Origin: Legionella sp. MW5194
GTDB lineage: Bacteria > Pseudomonadota > Gammaproteobacteria > Legionellales > Legionellaceae
Reading direction: 5' to 3'
DNA: 64,000 bases
NCBI RefSeq assembly: GCF_016864235.1
Contig: NZ_CP045732.1
Span: 2,810,001-2,874,000 of the forward strand
Each line of letters starts with the position of its first letter. Within the stretch, counting starts at the first letter, position 1. A program made the translations under genes and the position numbers. This document shows positions 18,355 through 28,638 of the stretch, one piece after another. The notes below the pieces were generated by a model. The model had not been told where the DNA came from. It worked only from the letters and a program-made list of their open reading frames with translations, and did not search any database.

Positions 18355-19128
18355 TCAGATGTCAAGTTCAACCATCACCGGCGCGTGATCAGAAGGTCGT
18401 TCATGTTTACGCGGCCCTTTATCAATGGTAGAGCGAAGACAGCAAGCGGTCAATTCACTGCTTAAAAGTAAGTGATCAATACGCAACCCGCGATTGCGTC
18501 GAAATCCGGCCGCGCGGTAGTCCCACCAGCTGAACAGCTTTTCTTCCTGTTCAAATAAGCGAAAGCTGTCGGTCAAGCCGAGGTTAATCATGTCAAAAAA
18601 GGCTTGCCGCTCCAATGGACTGACCAGCACAGAACCCACCCACTCCGCCGGATCATGCACATCCCTGTCTTCAGGGGCAATATTAAAATCCCCCACCACC
18701 GCCAATTTGGGATGCAGAGCCAATTGTTCTTCAATGTAGCCCTTTACCCGGGTTAACCAGGATAATTTATAATGGTATTTTTCGGAATTCACCATCGAAC
18801 CATTGGGAATGTACAGATTGATGAGGCGTATCCCCGCGACAGTCACCGCCAGAATACGCCGTTGCGGATCATCCAGTCCAGGGATATCCCGGGCAACCTC
18901 CGTCATGGGGTGACGGCTGATGACCGCCACGCCATTGTAGCTTTTCTGACCGGAATACACGACCTCAAAGCCACGTTCTGTAAAGCTCTGGACCGGAAAT
19001 TGCTCATCAATGAGTTTGGTTTCCTGTAAGGCTAAAACATCCGTTTGTGTGGCATCAAGCCAGGTTAATACCTGTTCCAGACGAATTTTTAAGGAATTGA
19101 CATTCCAACTGGCTAACTTAAGCACCAA
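18355..19128 (-). CDS. xthA: Exodeoxyribonuclease III, XthA type
   Basis: A 257-residue AP endonuclease and 3'-5' exonuclease for base-excision repair. Family motifs are in order: WNVNSL, LQETK (metal-binding Glu), YIPNGS, GDFNIAPED (catalytic Asp and Asn), RNRGLRIDHLL and PSDHAPV (catalytic Asp-His). The NRGLRID form places it closest to E. coli XthA. Its first 16 bases overlap the end of the other exonuclease III gene, so both are translated from one message. The pair is a diverged duplication rather than a recent copy. Confidence 0.93.
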   Translation of the reverse strand: MVLKLASWNVNSLKIRLEQVLTWLDATQTDVLALQETKLIDEQFPVQSFTERGFEVVYSGQKSYNGVAVISRHPMTEVARDIPGLDDPQRRILAVTVAGIRLINLYIPNGSMVNSEKYHYKLSWLTRVKGYIEEQLALHPKLAVVGDFNIAPEDRDVHDPAEWVGSVLVSPLERQAFFDMINLGLTDSFRLFEQEEKLFSWWDYRAAGFRRNRGLRIDHLLLSSELTACCLRSTIDKGPRKHERPSDHAPVMVELDI

Positions 19129-19898
19129 TCCCCCTTGTAATCAATAATCAACGGCGCATGATCCGACCAGCGGCCTTCACGATGAATGTACACGCTATCC
19201 ACGCTCTCGGTTAAACCCGGGGTAATGACCTGGTAATCGATTCTCCACCCGACATTTTTTTCCCAGGCACGGCTGCGATAGGACCACCAGGTGTATTGTT
19301 CTTCTTCCTGATTGCGGACACGGAAGGCATCGACAAAGCCCATCGCACCGAACAATTGGTCCATCCATGCCCGCTCGTCCGGCAAAAATCCGGAATTTTT
19401 CTGGTTGCTGCGCCAGTTTTTCAAGTCAATTTTTTTATGAGCAATGTTGTAATCGCCGCAAATAATCAATTCTTTACCCTTTTCCTTAAGAGCAAGCAGG
19501 TGCTCGGCAAAGCGTTTGAGGAAATCGTACTTGACCTCCTGACGTCCGTCGCCGCTGGTTCCTGAAGGCAGGTACAGGGAAATGACACTTAATTTGGGGT
19601 AATCAAATTGAATGTAACGCCCTTCTTTGTCGCAATAATCAAAACCCATGCCTTTAATTACGCGCTCTGGCCTGTGTTTGGAAAAAATGGCAACGCCGCT
19701 GTAGCCTTTTTTTTCAGCATCATAGAAATCACAATAATAATCACGGGGGAAGTACAACTCCTCAGGCAGCAATTGACAGACCTGGGACTTGGTTTCCTGG
19801 AGGCAGACAAAATCGGCATCCTGTGTCAGCAGCCACTCATAGAAACCATTTCTGGCTGCGGCGCGAATACCATTGGCATTAAAACTGATAACTTTCAC
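19113..19898 (-). CDS. Exodeoxyribonuclease III family protein, ExoA type
   Basis: A 261-residue member of the same endonuclease/exonuclease/phosphatase family as the next gene. It shows FNANGIRAAARNGF, LQETKSQ, GDYNIAHKKID, NVGWRIDYQVI and WSDHAPLI, so every catalytic residue is retained. The NVGWRID variant groups it with the AP endonuclease ExoA/ExoIII-like branch rather than with E. coli XthA. Neisseria carries a comparable pair in which one enzyme is mainly an AP endonuclease and the other a phosphodiesterase; a similar split of tasks is possible here but not shown. Confidence 0.88.
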   Translation of the reverse strand: MKVISFNANGIRAAARNGFYEWLLTQDADFVCLQETKSQVCQLLPEELYFPRDYYCDFYDAEKKGYSGVAIFSKHRPERVIKGMGFDYCDKEGRYIQFDYPKLSVISLYLPSGTSGDGRQEVKYDFLKRFAEHLLALKEKGKELIICGDYNIAHKKIDLKNWRSNQKNSGFLPDERAWMDQLFGAMGFVDAFRVRNQEEEQYTWWSYRSRAWEKNVGWRIDYQVITPGLTESVDSVYIHREGRWSDHAPLIIDYKGDWCLS

Positions 19899-20008
19899 TG
19901 CATATCCAATTACTTAAAAAACTGACCTTACTGAGACTGGGTGATAATTGCAAGACGTATGTTCTTATCAAACGAACTTACGTTTAGTTTAACACACGCC
20001 GGGCAGAC

Positions 20009-20623
<615 letters not shown>

Positions 20624-20632
20624 TTAAACGAG

Positions 20633-21901
20633 TTACAGGTGAACATTGGGTTTGCCGCTTTTTTCCAGGGCATGATGGGGTCGTTTAAAAAACCACAGCA
20701 TCACCGCGCTGAGACTCAAACCGCCAAACGCCAGCATCATCGGCAATTGCGCCCCCACCTGCGCGATTAATCCGGTGAACAGCGAAGTTAAACCAAAGCA
20801 GAGGGCCATAATCGACCCCGTCACCCCCATCACCCAACCCTGTTCGTTATCCGTGACCTGGTTAGAAAAAATGGTCAATAACACGGAATAAGCGACGGAT
20901 AGACTGATGCCGATAAAAAAGGTCGCGACCCAGGCCACCCATTGCTGCTGGCTGAACAGAACAAACAGCACGCTCACCGCTGTCAGCAATAATCCGACGA
21001 CTACCGTTTTATCGTAATTAAAACGCAGGGTACACCAATCGACGATGTAGCCGCAGCCAATACTGAAACCTAAGCCCATAACCGCCAGGAAAAACGAATT
21101 TTGCATGGCGCTGTAGTGATAGGTCTGCAGCAGGTAAAGTGGAATGAAGGAGAAATAATTACTCCAGCCAAAAATCATTACCAACAGCACCAGGGAGTAA
21201 CGATGAATGGCTGGGTGTTTAAAGGCCGAGATAAAAATATGAATGGCGTGATGCCAGCGGATACGGATTTTATCGTGTGCTCGAGTAAATGTTTCCTTAA
21301 AGGTAAATTGCAGCAGAATCGCATTCAACAGCGAAATTAACGAAGCAAAATAAAGGGGCGTTGCGAAATTAAACCAACTGACGAGGCGTGTGTCGGATAG
21401 GATTCCGCCAAACACTGGACCAAAAACAAAGCCTAAGGAAACCGACAGCAAAATCAAGCCGATGTTGCGGGCCTTGTGCGCCTCTGAACTGACATCAACA
21501 ATCGCCGCTTGGGCAATGGGCTGGCTGCCCGCCGTGAAGCCAGCAATAATACGCCCGGCCAGCAAGGCCCAGTAGTTTTGAAAAACCACTGCGATGGCTG
21601 ACAGAAGATAACCAAGAAAAGCCCCAATCAGGCAAATCATCAACGATTTCTTACGACCGACACTGTCTGATAAATCACCAAGGATGGCCGCACCAAAAAA
21701 CCAGCAAATCATAAAAATGCCGATGGTTAAACCATAATAGAAATCCCGCATCGCCTCGCTGGTGCCTGACGGTAAAAAACCAGCAGTGGGGTCAATCAAA
21801 ATGGAATTAAGAATAGGAAATAATAATCCCAACCCCATCCCGTCAATAAAAAGCACCAGAAAAAGGGGCAACATGGAAACTAATGTTTTTTCCTGATTCA
21901 T
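20633..21901 (-). CDS. MFS drug/metabolite transporter (TetA-like)
   Basis: A 422-residue 12-TM permease of the drug:H+ antiporter-1 type. The signature GDLSDSVGRKKSL follows TM2, and motif C-like glycine-rich sequence (LGFVFGPVFGGIL) lies in TM5, as expected for exporters. The ATG at 21901 is chosen because GGAG precedes it and hydrophobic sequence begins a few residues later; a start at 21934 would add 11 residues without clear meaning. It lies between the MerR-QueF fusion and wrbA. A MerR-type regulator upstream could control it, as is common for efflux genes. Confidence 0.85.
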   Translation of the reverse strand: MNQEKTLVSMLPLFLVLFIDGMGLGLLFPILNSILIDPTAGFLPSGTSEAMRDFYYGLTIGIFMICWFFGAAILGDLSDSVGRKKSLMICLIGAFLGYLLSAIAVVFQNYWALLAGRIIAGFTAGSQPIAQAAIVDVSSEAHKARNIGLILLSVSLGFVFGPVFGGILSDTRLVSWFNFATPLYFASLISLLNAILLQFTFKETFTRAHDKIRIRWHHAIHIFISAFKHPAIHRYSLVLLVMIFGWSNYFSFIPLYLLQTYHYSAMQNSFFLAVMGLGFSIGCGYIVDWCTLRFNYDKTVVVGLLLTAVSVLFVLFSQQQWVAWVATFFIGISLSVAYSVLLTIFSNQVTDNEQGWVMGVTGSIMALCFGLTSLFTGLIAQVGAQLPMMLAFGGLSLSAVMLWFFKRPHHALEKSGKPNVHL

Positions 21902-21943
21902 TACTGCCTGAACTCCGTTATTGAGACAGACCACCGCCCAGCG

Positions 21944-23191
21944 CTACTGGCGCGGAAGCCTGAAATTCAGTCCCTGACGGACCGGTTGCTTCGTACTGCG
22001 GTAAGGATTAATGTCCAAACCACCCCGCCGTGTGTAACGGCCATACACGGTCAGCTCCTCAGGCTGACACTGCCGCATGATGTCAATGAAAATCCGCTCA
22101 ATGCATTGCTCATGGAATTCATTGTGGTTACGAAAAGAAACCAGGTATTGCAACAACCCTTCACGGTTTATTTTTTGCCCTTTGTAGCTAATCTGCACAC
22201 TCCCCCAATCAGGTTGGTTAGTGACTAGGCAATTGGACTTTAACAAATCAGAATAAAGGGTTTCTTCAACCCAATCGCCTGTCGCTGTCAAAAAGGACGG
22301 TTCGACCGTATAGGTTGAGCACTCCACGTCGAGATGATCAATGCACTCACCATTAAAATGCTCATAAAGGGTTGGCGTTATGCCGTAACCCAGCGGATGC
22401 ACAGCGACGCTTACGTCCCCCTGAACACGTTGTTCAAGATCGTTTTTGATGGTGTTGACTACCTCAGCGAGGGATTTAAACCGGGTATTGTTGAACGAAT
22501 TAAAGTAAAGTTTCAGTGACTTGGATTCAATCAACATCGGCGTGCGGCAATCATAATCGATTTCTGCCATAGCAACAATGGGTTTCCCCTTTTCATTCAA
22601 CCAGGACACCTCGTAATGATTCCAGCAATCGAAACCATAAAACGGCAATTGCTCAGGATGAATTCCAATTTCCTGACGTTTACCCGCACGGGGGATTGGA
22701 TAAAGCCTGAGTGGATTATAAGACGCGTCATAGTCTGATTTTCTGCCTAACTCGGACGCATCCGCCGCATTTTTATATTGTTCCTTCACAGGGTTCATAC
22801 TGCTTAACTCCAGAATTGCAATGATTTCTGCCGTACTTCGCCAGTTCACAGCCTGCTTCGCTTCGCGTTGTGCTGCGATATAAGTCAGCAAAGCCGACGC
22901 ATCGTTGAGCTGCCGTGCTTTTTCCGCAAGCAGCCGGGCCTGAACGACCAGGGATTTTTGACTATCAAACTGCGGATCATCCAGCGTTTTCTTAATCTCA
23001 TTGAGAGAAAAGCCTAAGTATTTCAGTGTGACGATTTGCTGCAAACGCAGTAAATCGGCATCCGAATACAGGCGATAACCCGCTTGCGAACGCTTGCTCG
23101 GCTTAAGCAAGCCCCTCTCATCGTAGTATTGCAAAGAACGCACTGACAATGAGGTGAGGCAGCTGATTTCTTTAATCTGATAATACCGCAT
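21944..23191 (-). CDS. queF: MerR-type DNA-binding domain fused to QueF (7-cyano-7-deazaguanine reductase)
   Basis: A 415-residue fusion. Residues 1-75 are a MerR winged helix ([27 protein letters not shown], then [16 protein letters not shown] and [11 protein letters not shown]), and 80-130 form a dimerisation coil. Residues 132-415 are a complete long-form QueF that reduces preQ0 to preQ1 with NADPH in queuosine synthesis; Cys321 ([13 protein letters not shown]) and Asp328 are the catalytic pair, and [14 protein letters not shown] and [13 protein letters not shown] are both present. The start at 23191 has GAGGAG 6 bases upstream. An internal ATG at 22798 (Met132) with GGAG 9 bases upstream could also yield QueF alone (284 residues). 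Confidence 0.9.
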   Translation of the reverse strand: MRYYQIKEISCLTSLSVRSLQYYDERGLLKPSKRSQAGYRLYSDADLLRLQQIVTLKYLGFSLNEIKKTLDDPQFDSQKSLVVQARLLAEKARQLNDASALLTYIAAQREAKQAVNWRSTAEIIAILELSSMNPVKEQYKNAADASELGRKSDYDASYNPLRLYPIPRAGKRQEIGIHPEQLPFYGFDCWNHYEVSWLNEKGKPIVAMAEIDYDCRTPMLIESKSLKLYFNSFNNTRFKSLAEVVNTIKNDLEQRVQGDVSVAVHPLGYGITPTLYEHFNGECIDHLDVECSTYTVEPSFLTATGDWVEETLYSDLLKSNCLVTNQPDWGSVQISYKGQKINREGLLQYLVSFRNHNEFHEQCIERIFIDIMRQCQPEELTVYGRYTRRGGLDINPYRSTKQPVRQGLNFRLPRQ

Positions 23192-23252
23192 GTTTGACTC
23201 CTCATGACGCATTGTAATGGATCACGTTACGTGAGGGTCAAGACGGATGTTA

Positions 23253-24440
23253 TCATGGCGCAAGTGATATGTATTCCCGGTCGTTCTTTTTTGTAATTCG
23301 CGGGGAACCTGAGAATAATAAGTCATCATACAATTCTCTTGCGTTGTGCTTTCTTTCTGGCGCAATGCAAGCCGTTGCCGCGGTTTTCCGCGCACGAATG
23401 GTGCGGGCATCATCATCCATGGACGAGTAAATAAACGGCTTTGAAGCCTCTTTAAAAAAGATAGGGTCCTTGGCTGAACCATTGTTGCATCGAAAATAGT
23501 CTGGATTTTTTTTAATAAAGGCGGCAACATCCATATCCAGCGCGACATTATCACAATAATTATTCATAATAAGCAGTTGCTCTTCAGATTTAAGTTCCGA
23601 AAAACCCGGTACACTCTGAAAATAAGTTTGTGTACCCTTTGCATAAACGCAATACATGACGCTTGACAGGCAGGGGAAACGGTATGGGCTCAACAGGAGG
23701 TACTGGGTGATAAACTCAGAAGCGGTAAAAGCAAACGCCTGAGTAGGAACCACGCGAAAGCGGCGTAACTTCTCTGGCAGACGCTCACGCATCAGATCAA
23801 AGAGACAAGTAGCAAATTCTCCTTTTTTTACATCCTTAAGCGGCCAGGCCTCTGCTTTCAACAAGTCAAGCTCGGTGATTTTACCAATCTCCTTCGAGTC
23901 GGGCATGTGCAAATGGCCTCCCTCAAGCAATTTTGAATTTAAATATTCCTGCAGGGCATGACCAAAGGGGCCGTGCAGACGGCTAACCGTATGCGGAAAT
24001 TCCGGCGGCTCTATAAAAATCTGGCCTCTTGACAAGACGGCACTTGAAGACGCATCCGACACGATACCAAAAAAGCGTAGCCAGCCATCGCTTTCGAGAA
24101 AGCGCTTCCGCCCCGGCACTCGGCAATGAAAATTAATGCGGTTTTTTTGCAGTTGCTCCAACAGCGGTGCGGTTAAAATCGTTTCAGGATACTCCGCGTC
24201 TAAAATTTCCTGGGAAATGACCGGATAATAAAGAGACTCCTCCAGCTCACGCGTACCCTGCGTATAGGAAAAGCGCTTGGTCTGATAATACTCAGGGCAT
24301 AATTTCTTTTCCAGAAGTTGATCGGTGCTTAGGGAGCAGGCACGAAAATTGTCAGCACACGCTTGTTCGAGCTTATCGAGCAGGGAATCAATCAGGGCCT
24401 TGTCACTGATTAAAAGAATATAAATCTGGGTAGTGTTCAA
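23253..24440 (-). pseudogene. 3' part of an orphan gene split by an IS256-family insertion
   Basis: The main part of a gene interrupted by the IS at 24429-25768. The open frame runs 395 codons, but its first codons (TTG AAC ACT ACC) come from the IS end; host sequence begins at the target duplication. Joining this piece to the 5' part at 25769-25983 and removing one target copy restores one uninterrupted frame of about 460 residues, in which AILYVKAQI runs into YILLISDKAL. I do not recognise a family. The product looks soluble, mixed alpha/beta, with no signal peptide or membrane segment. A shortened protein from the TTG start is possible but has no good ribosome site. Confidence 0.8.
24421..24428. 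repeat. Target-site duplication, left copy
   Basis: TAAATCTG, matching the copy at 25769-25776 exactly. An 8-bp duplication fits the 8-9 bp made by IS256-family transposases. Confidence 0.85.
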
Positions 24441-25768
24441 ATAACTGTGTCATCTCTAAAAATTGATATAATTTGTACAATTTTGTAGAGGTGACAATGA
24501 ATAAGAATAAAAAAATAGATTTAGCGAATTTTGATTTCAATGATTTCAAAGCAGATGCGATATCTCAATTAAAATCAGGTCAATCCTTGACGGGTAAAGA
24601 CGGGATATTAACGCCGTTAATCAAAGAACTATTAGAAGCTGCTTTGGAAGGTGAAATGGACACGCATATGGAAGCGTGCCATGAAACCGGACTTACGAAT
24701 CGACGCAATGGCAAAACGACCAAGACCATACAATCCACTTCCGGTGTTTTTGATTTAGAGACACCAAGAGATAGAGACGGTAGTTTTGAGCCAGAAATTG
24801 TCAAGAAGCGTCAAACTGTATTGAATGAATCCCTAGATAACAAAGTTTTAGCCTTATATGCCCTGGGTATGAGCTACGAAGCCATAAGTGAACACCTAGC
24901 CGAGATGTATGGTTTAGAAGTATCGTCAGCTAAAATCAGCCTTATCACAGATAAATTACTTCCTATGATTACCGAATGGCGCAATCGGTCTTTGGAGTCT
25001 GTATATCCTATTGCTTTTTAGATGCCATGCATTTTAAAGTACGTGTCGAGGGGAAAGTGACTAGCAAAGCGTTTTATACAGTTCTTGCAGTAACACCGGA
25101 GGGGCGGAAGGATATTTTAGGTCTTTATTTATCTGAAAATGAGGGGCTCGCTTCTGGCTTGGTGTTCTAAATGACCTCAAAGCCCGTGGCGTAGAGGATA
25201 TCCTCATTGCAAGCATTGATGGGCTTAAAGGGTTTCCTGAGGCGATTGCTGAGGTGTTTCCTAAAACCGAAGTGCAGCTTTGTGTGGTTCATCAAATTCG
25301 CAACTCCCTAAAGTATGTAGTCAGTAAAGACCAGAAAGCGTTCATGGCCGATTTAAAGCTTGTGTACAGAGCAACCAGCAAAGAGCTAGCCGAGCATCAC
25401 TTAATAGAGTTAGAGATAAAATGGGGCAAAAATACCCCGCTGTATTGAAGTCATGGAATAATAACTGGGAGGCTCTATCCCAATATTTTAAATACCCAGA
25501 AGAACTCAGGCGCATTATTTATACTACTAACATTGTGGAAGGCTTTCATCGACAAATCCGCAAATACACTAAAAATAAAGCCGCTTTCACCAGTGAAAAC
25601 GCCCTTATTAAGCTCATTTATTGTGCTTGCCAAAAAGTGCTGGAAAAATGGAATCAGCCCATGCACAATTGGGCGCTTATCATTTCCCAGTTACACATCT
25701 ATTTTGAAGATAGATTAAATATAGGGCTTAGATAACTAGCGAGGTGACACAGTTAGATGAACACTCTC
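24429..25768 (+). mobile_element. IS256-family insertion sequence, 1340 bp
   Basis: The borders are set by the 8-bp direct repeat TAAATCTG on both sides. The terminal inverted repeats are imperfect and about 26 bp: the left end has AGTGTTCA, three bases, then AACTGTGTCA and CTC; the right end, read inward on the other strand, has the same blocks with TCT as the three bases. Between them is one transposase gene on the plus strand, broken by three single-base shifts. The exact duplication and well-kept ends suggest a recent insertion. It landed inside an orphan gene in the opposite orientation to that gene. Confidence 0.92.
24497..25735 (+). pseudogene. IS256-family (mutator type) transposase, frameshifted
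   Basis: Three frame changes break what would be a transposase of about 410 residues with a DDE catalytic core. The ATG at 24497 has AGAGGTGAC upstream. The frames, read in turn, give the expected family sequence: MDTHMEACHETGLTNRRNGK, then VYPIAF joined to LDAMHFKVRVEGK, then ARFWLGVLNDLKARG and DILIASIDGLKGFPEAI, then a third join to KYPAVLKSWNNNWEAL and TTNIVEGFHRQIRK. Each break is one missing base in a homopolymer (T run 25015-25019, G run 25143-25146, A run 25428-25432). No single intact product is possible as sequenced. Confidence 0.9.
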
Positions 25769-25776
25769 TAAATCTG
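25769..25776. repeat. Target-site duplication, right copy
   Basis: TAAATCTG directly after the right end of the insertion sequence, identical to 24421-24428. Confidence 0.85.
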
Positions 25777-25983
25777 AGCCTTGACATAAAGAATGGCTTC
25801 AAATCGTTGTTGGGATAGCTCGTCTGGCTTTTTCACAGCGTTGAGCAAGTCTTCAAAAATCACCTGCACGCAATCCAGTTTTTCTGCCCGCATCAGGGAG
25901 ATGTCCGCTTTTAAGCGATGGTAGCGTTTTTTAAGCTCATCCAGCGAGGTCAAAGGGAAAATTTTTTCTAGCATCATTATCAA
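25769..25983 (-). pseudogene. 5' part of the IS-split orphan gene
   Basis: Seventy-one codons from ATG at 25983, ending at a TAG created at the IS border. The piece is helical (MIMMLEKIFPLTSLDELKKR, then an LLNAVKKPDELSQQRFEAIL helix) and continues in frame into the 3' part beyond the IS. The Met-Ile-Met-Met start leaves the exact initiation codon uncertain. Its promoter is presumably in the 161-base gap before the divergent MFS gene. Confidence 0.8.
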
Positions 25984-26144
25984 GTCTTCGTGGGAGGCCG
26001 AATATTATAACACAACATGTGTTTTTTTTGAACAATTACACTGCATTTGAATTCAGTGCCGATATAAACCGAATTGGACCGTGCTTTTTGTCCCCATTTT
26101 GTGTAAACTGGCCTGCGCTTTTTAACCCCTACCCTGTGTGCATC

Positions 26145-27413
26145 ATGTCCAAACCGTTGATTAATATTACCCGCAGGCAAGCACTCTGGTTTGCTGCCTT
26201 TCTGGTTCTCTACCAGTTCTTAACCTACATCGCCAACGACATGATCATGCCCGGCATGATTCATGTGGTGTCATCGTTTCATGCGCCGGAATCGGCCATT
26301 GCCACCTCACTGACAGCCTATATTCTTGGCGGAGCCAGCCTGCAACTGTTCCTCGGCCCTGTTTCCGACAGTTACGGACGGCGTTCAGTGATGCTGATTG
26401 GCGTGGTGATTTTTACCGTGTTTACTTTTTTTATCGCCCACTCAGGCAGTATCGGACAATTTTTGTTGGCCCGTTATTTTGAAGGCCTGGGGCTTTGTTT
26501 TACCACGGTGATTGGTTACGCGACCCTGCAGGAAATTTTTGCGGAAATGGATGCGATCCGCATTACCTCGGTATTGACCAATATCGCCTCGTTAGCCCCC
26601 TTGCTCGGCCCCCTTGCAGGCGCAACGTTTATTCTCTATTTCAGTTGGCGGGCCATTTTCATTTTAATCGGCGCGCTGGCGCTTATTTCACTTTGGGGCA
26701 TGTGGCGGTTTATGCCGGAACCGATTGGTGCGGTGAAAAGCGACGGGCAAACCATCCCCCGCATCCCGTTCACCCCCAAAACGGTGTTTAAAAATTATGG
26801 CAGGCTGCTGACTAACCCGACCTTCATGATGGGCGCTTTTGCTTCCGGATTATTGGGCATCCCCTGCATTGCCTGGATTGCCATTTCTCCGATCATTATC
26901 GTCACTGATGCACATTTGACCGTCATACATTATGCGTTGTGGCAATTGCCCATTTTCACCGCCGGCCTGTTCGGTAACTGGTACCTGCGCAAGCTGACCA
27001 AACAGCGCACTGTCAAGCAAATGATTCTACGCGGCTCCGCCATTACAGTGGCCGGCATGTTCCTGACTTGGCTGCTGCCGATGATGATTAACCCGCATTT
27101 TATCTACCTGATGCCGGGATTAACGCTGTATGGATTTGGTATTGGTGTCGCCTGTGCGCCGCTCAGTCGTTTCATTCTTTTTTCCACACCAGTCAGTAAA
27201 GGCACGGCCTATGCGGTGATCAGCATGATGAGCATGTGCGAACAAGCCATTGGCGTGGAGGCAGCCAGTGCGGTGTATGCCAAACACAACAATAGCCATT
27301 TTGGTTTATATTGTGCGATAGTAGGGGTTACCTATCTCGTTGGTCTGGCTTGGACCTTCTCGCTTGCCCGTAAACACGTGGCCATTGGGGAGTTGGACGC
27401 CAAGCCGGCTTGA
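26145..27413 (+). CDS. MFS multidrug transporter, Bcr/CflA type
   Basis: A 422-residue 12-TM exporter. The start at 26145 gives MSKPLINITRRQALWFAAFL directly before TM1; the open frame upstream is not protein-like. The GPVSDSYGRRSVML loop is the MFS signature, and ANDMIMPGMIHV in TM1 with SLAPLLGPLAGATF in TM5 match drug:H+ antiporters of the Bcr/CflA/MdfA type. It is followed 19 bases later by a YihY-family gene on the same strand, suggesting an operon. Substrate unknown. Confidence 0.85.
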   Translation: MSKPLINITRRQALWFAAFLVLYQFLTYIANDMIMPGMIHVVSSFHAPESAIATSLTAYILGGASLQLFLGPVSDSYGRRSVMLIGVVIFTVFTFFIAHSGSIGQFLLARYFEGLGLCFTTVIGYATLQEIFAEMDAIRITSVLTNIASLAPLLGPLAGATFILYFSWRAIFILIGALALISLWGMWRFMPEPIGAVKSDGQTIPRIPFTPKTVFKNYGRLLTNPTFMMGAFASGLLGIPCIAWIAISPIIIVTDAHLTVIHYALWQLPIFTAGLFGNWYLRKLTKQRTVKQMILRGSAITVAGMFLTWLLPMMINPHFIYLMPGLTLYGFGIGVACAPLSRFILFSTPVSKGTAYAVISMMSMCEQAIGVEAASAVYAKHNNSHFGLYCAIVGVTYLVGLAWTFSLARKHVAIGELDAKPA

Positions 27414-27432
27414 TACCAGGAATGGCTCATTC

Positions 27433-28638
27433 ATGGATTGGCTAAAAAACACAAGCAGGCAACTTCTTTCGTTCACTCGCTTCGTCATTATGAATTTTAT
27501 TAATGACGATTGCACCTACCGCGCCTCGGCGCTGGCCTTTACCAGCCTTCTGGCCGTTGTCCCACTGATGACCGTGGGACTGGCCATTTTTTCATCTTTT
27601 CCGGTTTTTCAGGGGCTGGTGCAACCCACACAGGATTTTATTTTTCAGAATTTTGTCCCAGCCACCGGTAAAATGATTCAAAATTACCTGCAATTGTTTA
27701 CTTCCCAGGTTTCGCGTTTACCCACCTGGGGTATCGTGTTTCTTATCATCTCGGCGTTATTGGTCATGTTTACCATTGAGCGGGCCATGAATAAAATCTG
27801 GCATGTCACCATCCCTCGTCATGGAGCAACCGCCTTTTTGCTTTACTGGGCTATCTTATCCTTGGCCCCGATTTTTTTAGGCTTAAGTCTGGCCGCAAGC
27901 TCCTACCTTATCTCCGTACCCATTATCCGTGATAATTCCGCCCCCTCCCTGTTACTTAACTCAGCCCCCTACCTGTTGTCGCTCATTGGTTTTACCTTTC
28001 TTTACGTGGTGGTGCCTAATCATCCGGTGCAATTAAGCCATGGGTTGATTGGCGGGATCGTAGCGACCATTCTTTTTGAGTCAGCCAAATTAGCCTTTGC
28101 CTATTACCTGACGCAATACAACACTTACCAGCTGCTTTATGGCGCCTTTGCCACCGTGCCTATTTTTTTCATCTGGGTTTACTGGGTGTGGTTTATTACC
28201 CTGCTTGGGGCAGAGATCTGTTACGCGCTGTCCGTCACGTACCGTCGGCGGGAAGGCGAACCACTGCAAGGTTTTATTCATGTCCTGCTCTGGCTTAAAC
28301 AATTGTGGCTGGCTCAACAACAGGGACAGGGGCTATGCTTGCAGCAATTGATTGAAAGCAGTGCACAACCCTATGCGGTGGATGCGGATGAAATCATTGA
28401 ACGGTTAACGGCTGCTCATTTAATCCATTGCACCGCCGATGACCAATTCATGCTCAGCAGGGACATCAGCAAACTGTCAGTGTATGCGCTGTCGCAACTG
28501 ATTCCCTACCGTTTACCCGCCGCAGAGGACGTACAAAGCCTGTCTAAATCCTGGCAGGCTGTGTTCATTCAAGCCAATGACGCGCTCAGAAACAGCTTAT
28601 CCCTTAACCTTGAGCAGCTTTTTAGCCTTAAGGAGTGA
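27433..28638 (+). CDS. YihY/BrkB family inner-membrane protein
   Basis: A 401-residue protein with six membrane segments in the first 290 residues and a cytosolic C-terminal domain of about 110. The conserved YRASALAFTSLLAVVPLMTVGLAIF block, the ERAMNKIWHV motif and the FIWVYWVWFITLLGAEICYAL segment identify the family (formerly misnamed ribonuclease BN). Its role is unsettled; some members are proposed exporters of small molecules or virulence factors. The ATG at 27433 is chosen over upstream codons inside the MFS gene. The stop abuts the convergent sulP stop with no spacer. Confidence 0.88.
   Translation: MDWLKNTSRQLLSFTRFVIMNFINDDCTYRASALAFTSLLAVVPLMTVGLAIFSSFPVFQGLVQPTQDFIFQNFVPATGKMIQNYLQLFTSQVSRLPTWGIVFLIISALLVMFTIERAMNKIWHVTIPRHGATAFLLYWAILSLAPIFLGLSLAASSYLISVPIIRDNSAPSLLLNSAPYLLSLIGFTFLYVVVPNHPVQLSHGLIGGIVATILFESAKLAFAYYLTQYNTYQLLYGAFATVPIFFIWVYWVWFITLLGAEICYALSVTYRRREGEPLQGFIHVLLWLKQLWLAQQQGQGLCLQQLIESSAQPYAVDADEIIERLTAAHLIHCTADDQFMLSRDISKLSVYALSQLIPYRLPAAEDVQSLSKSWQAVFIQANDALRNSLSLNLEQLFSLKE

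Noticed and set aside
25015-25021. Programmed frameshift in the IS transposase at the T run
   Set aside because: IS256-family transposases are made from one frame, and two more shifts follow downstream, so decay or read error is the simpler reading.
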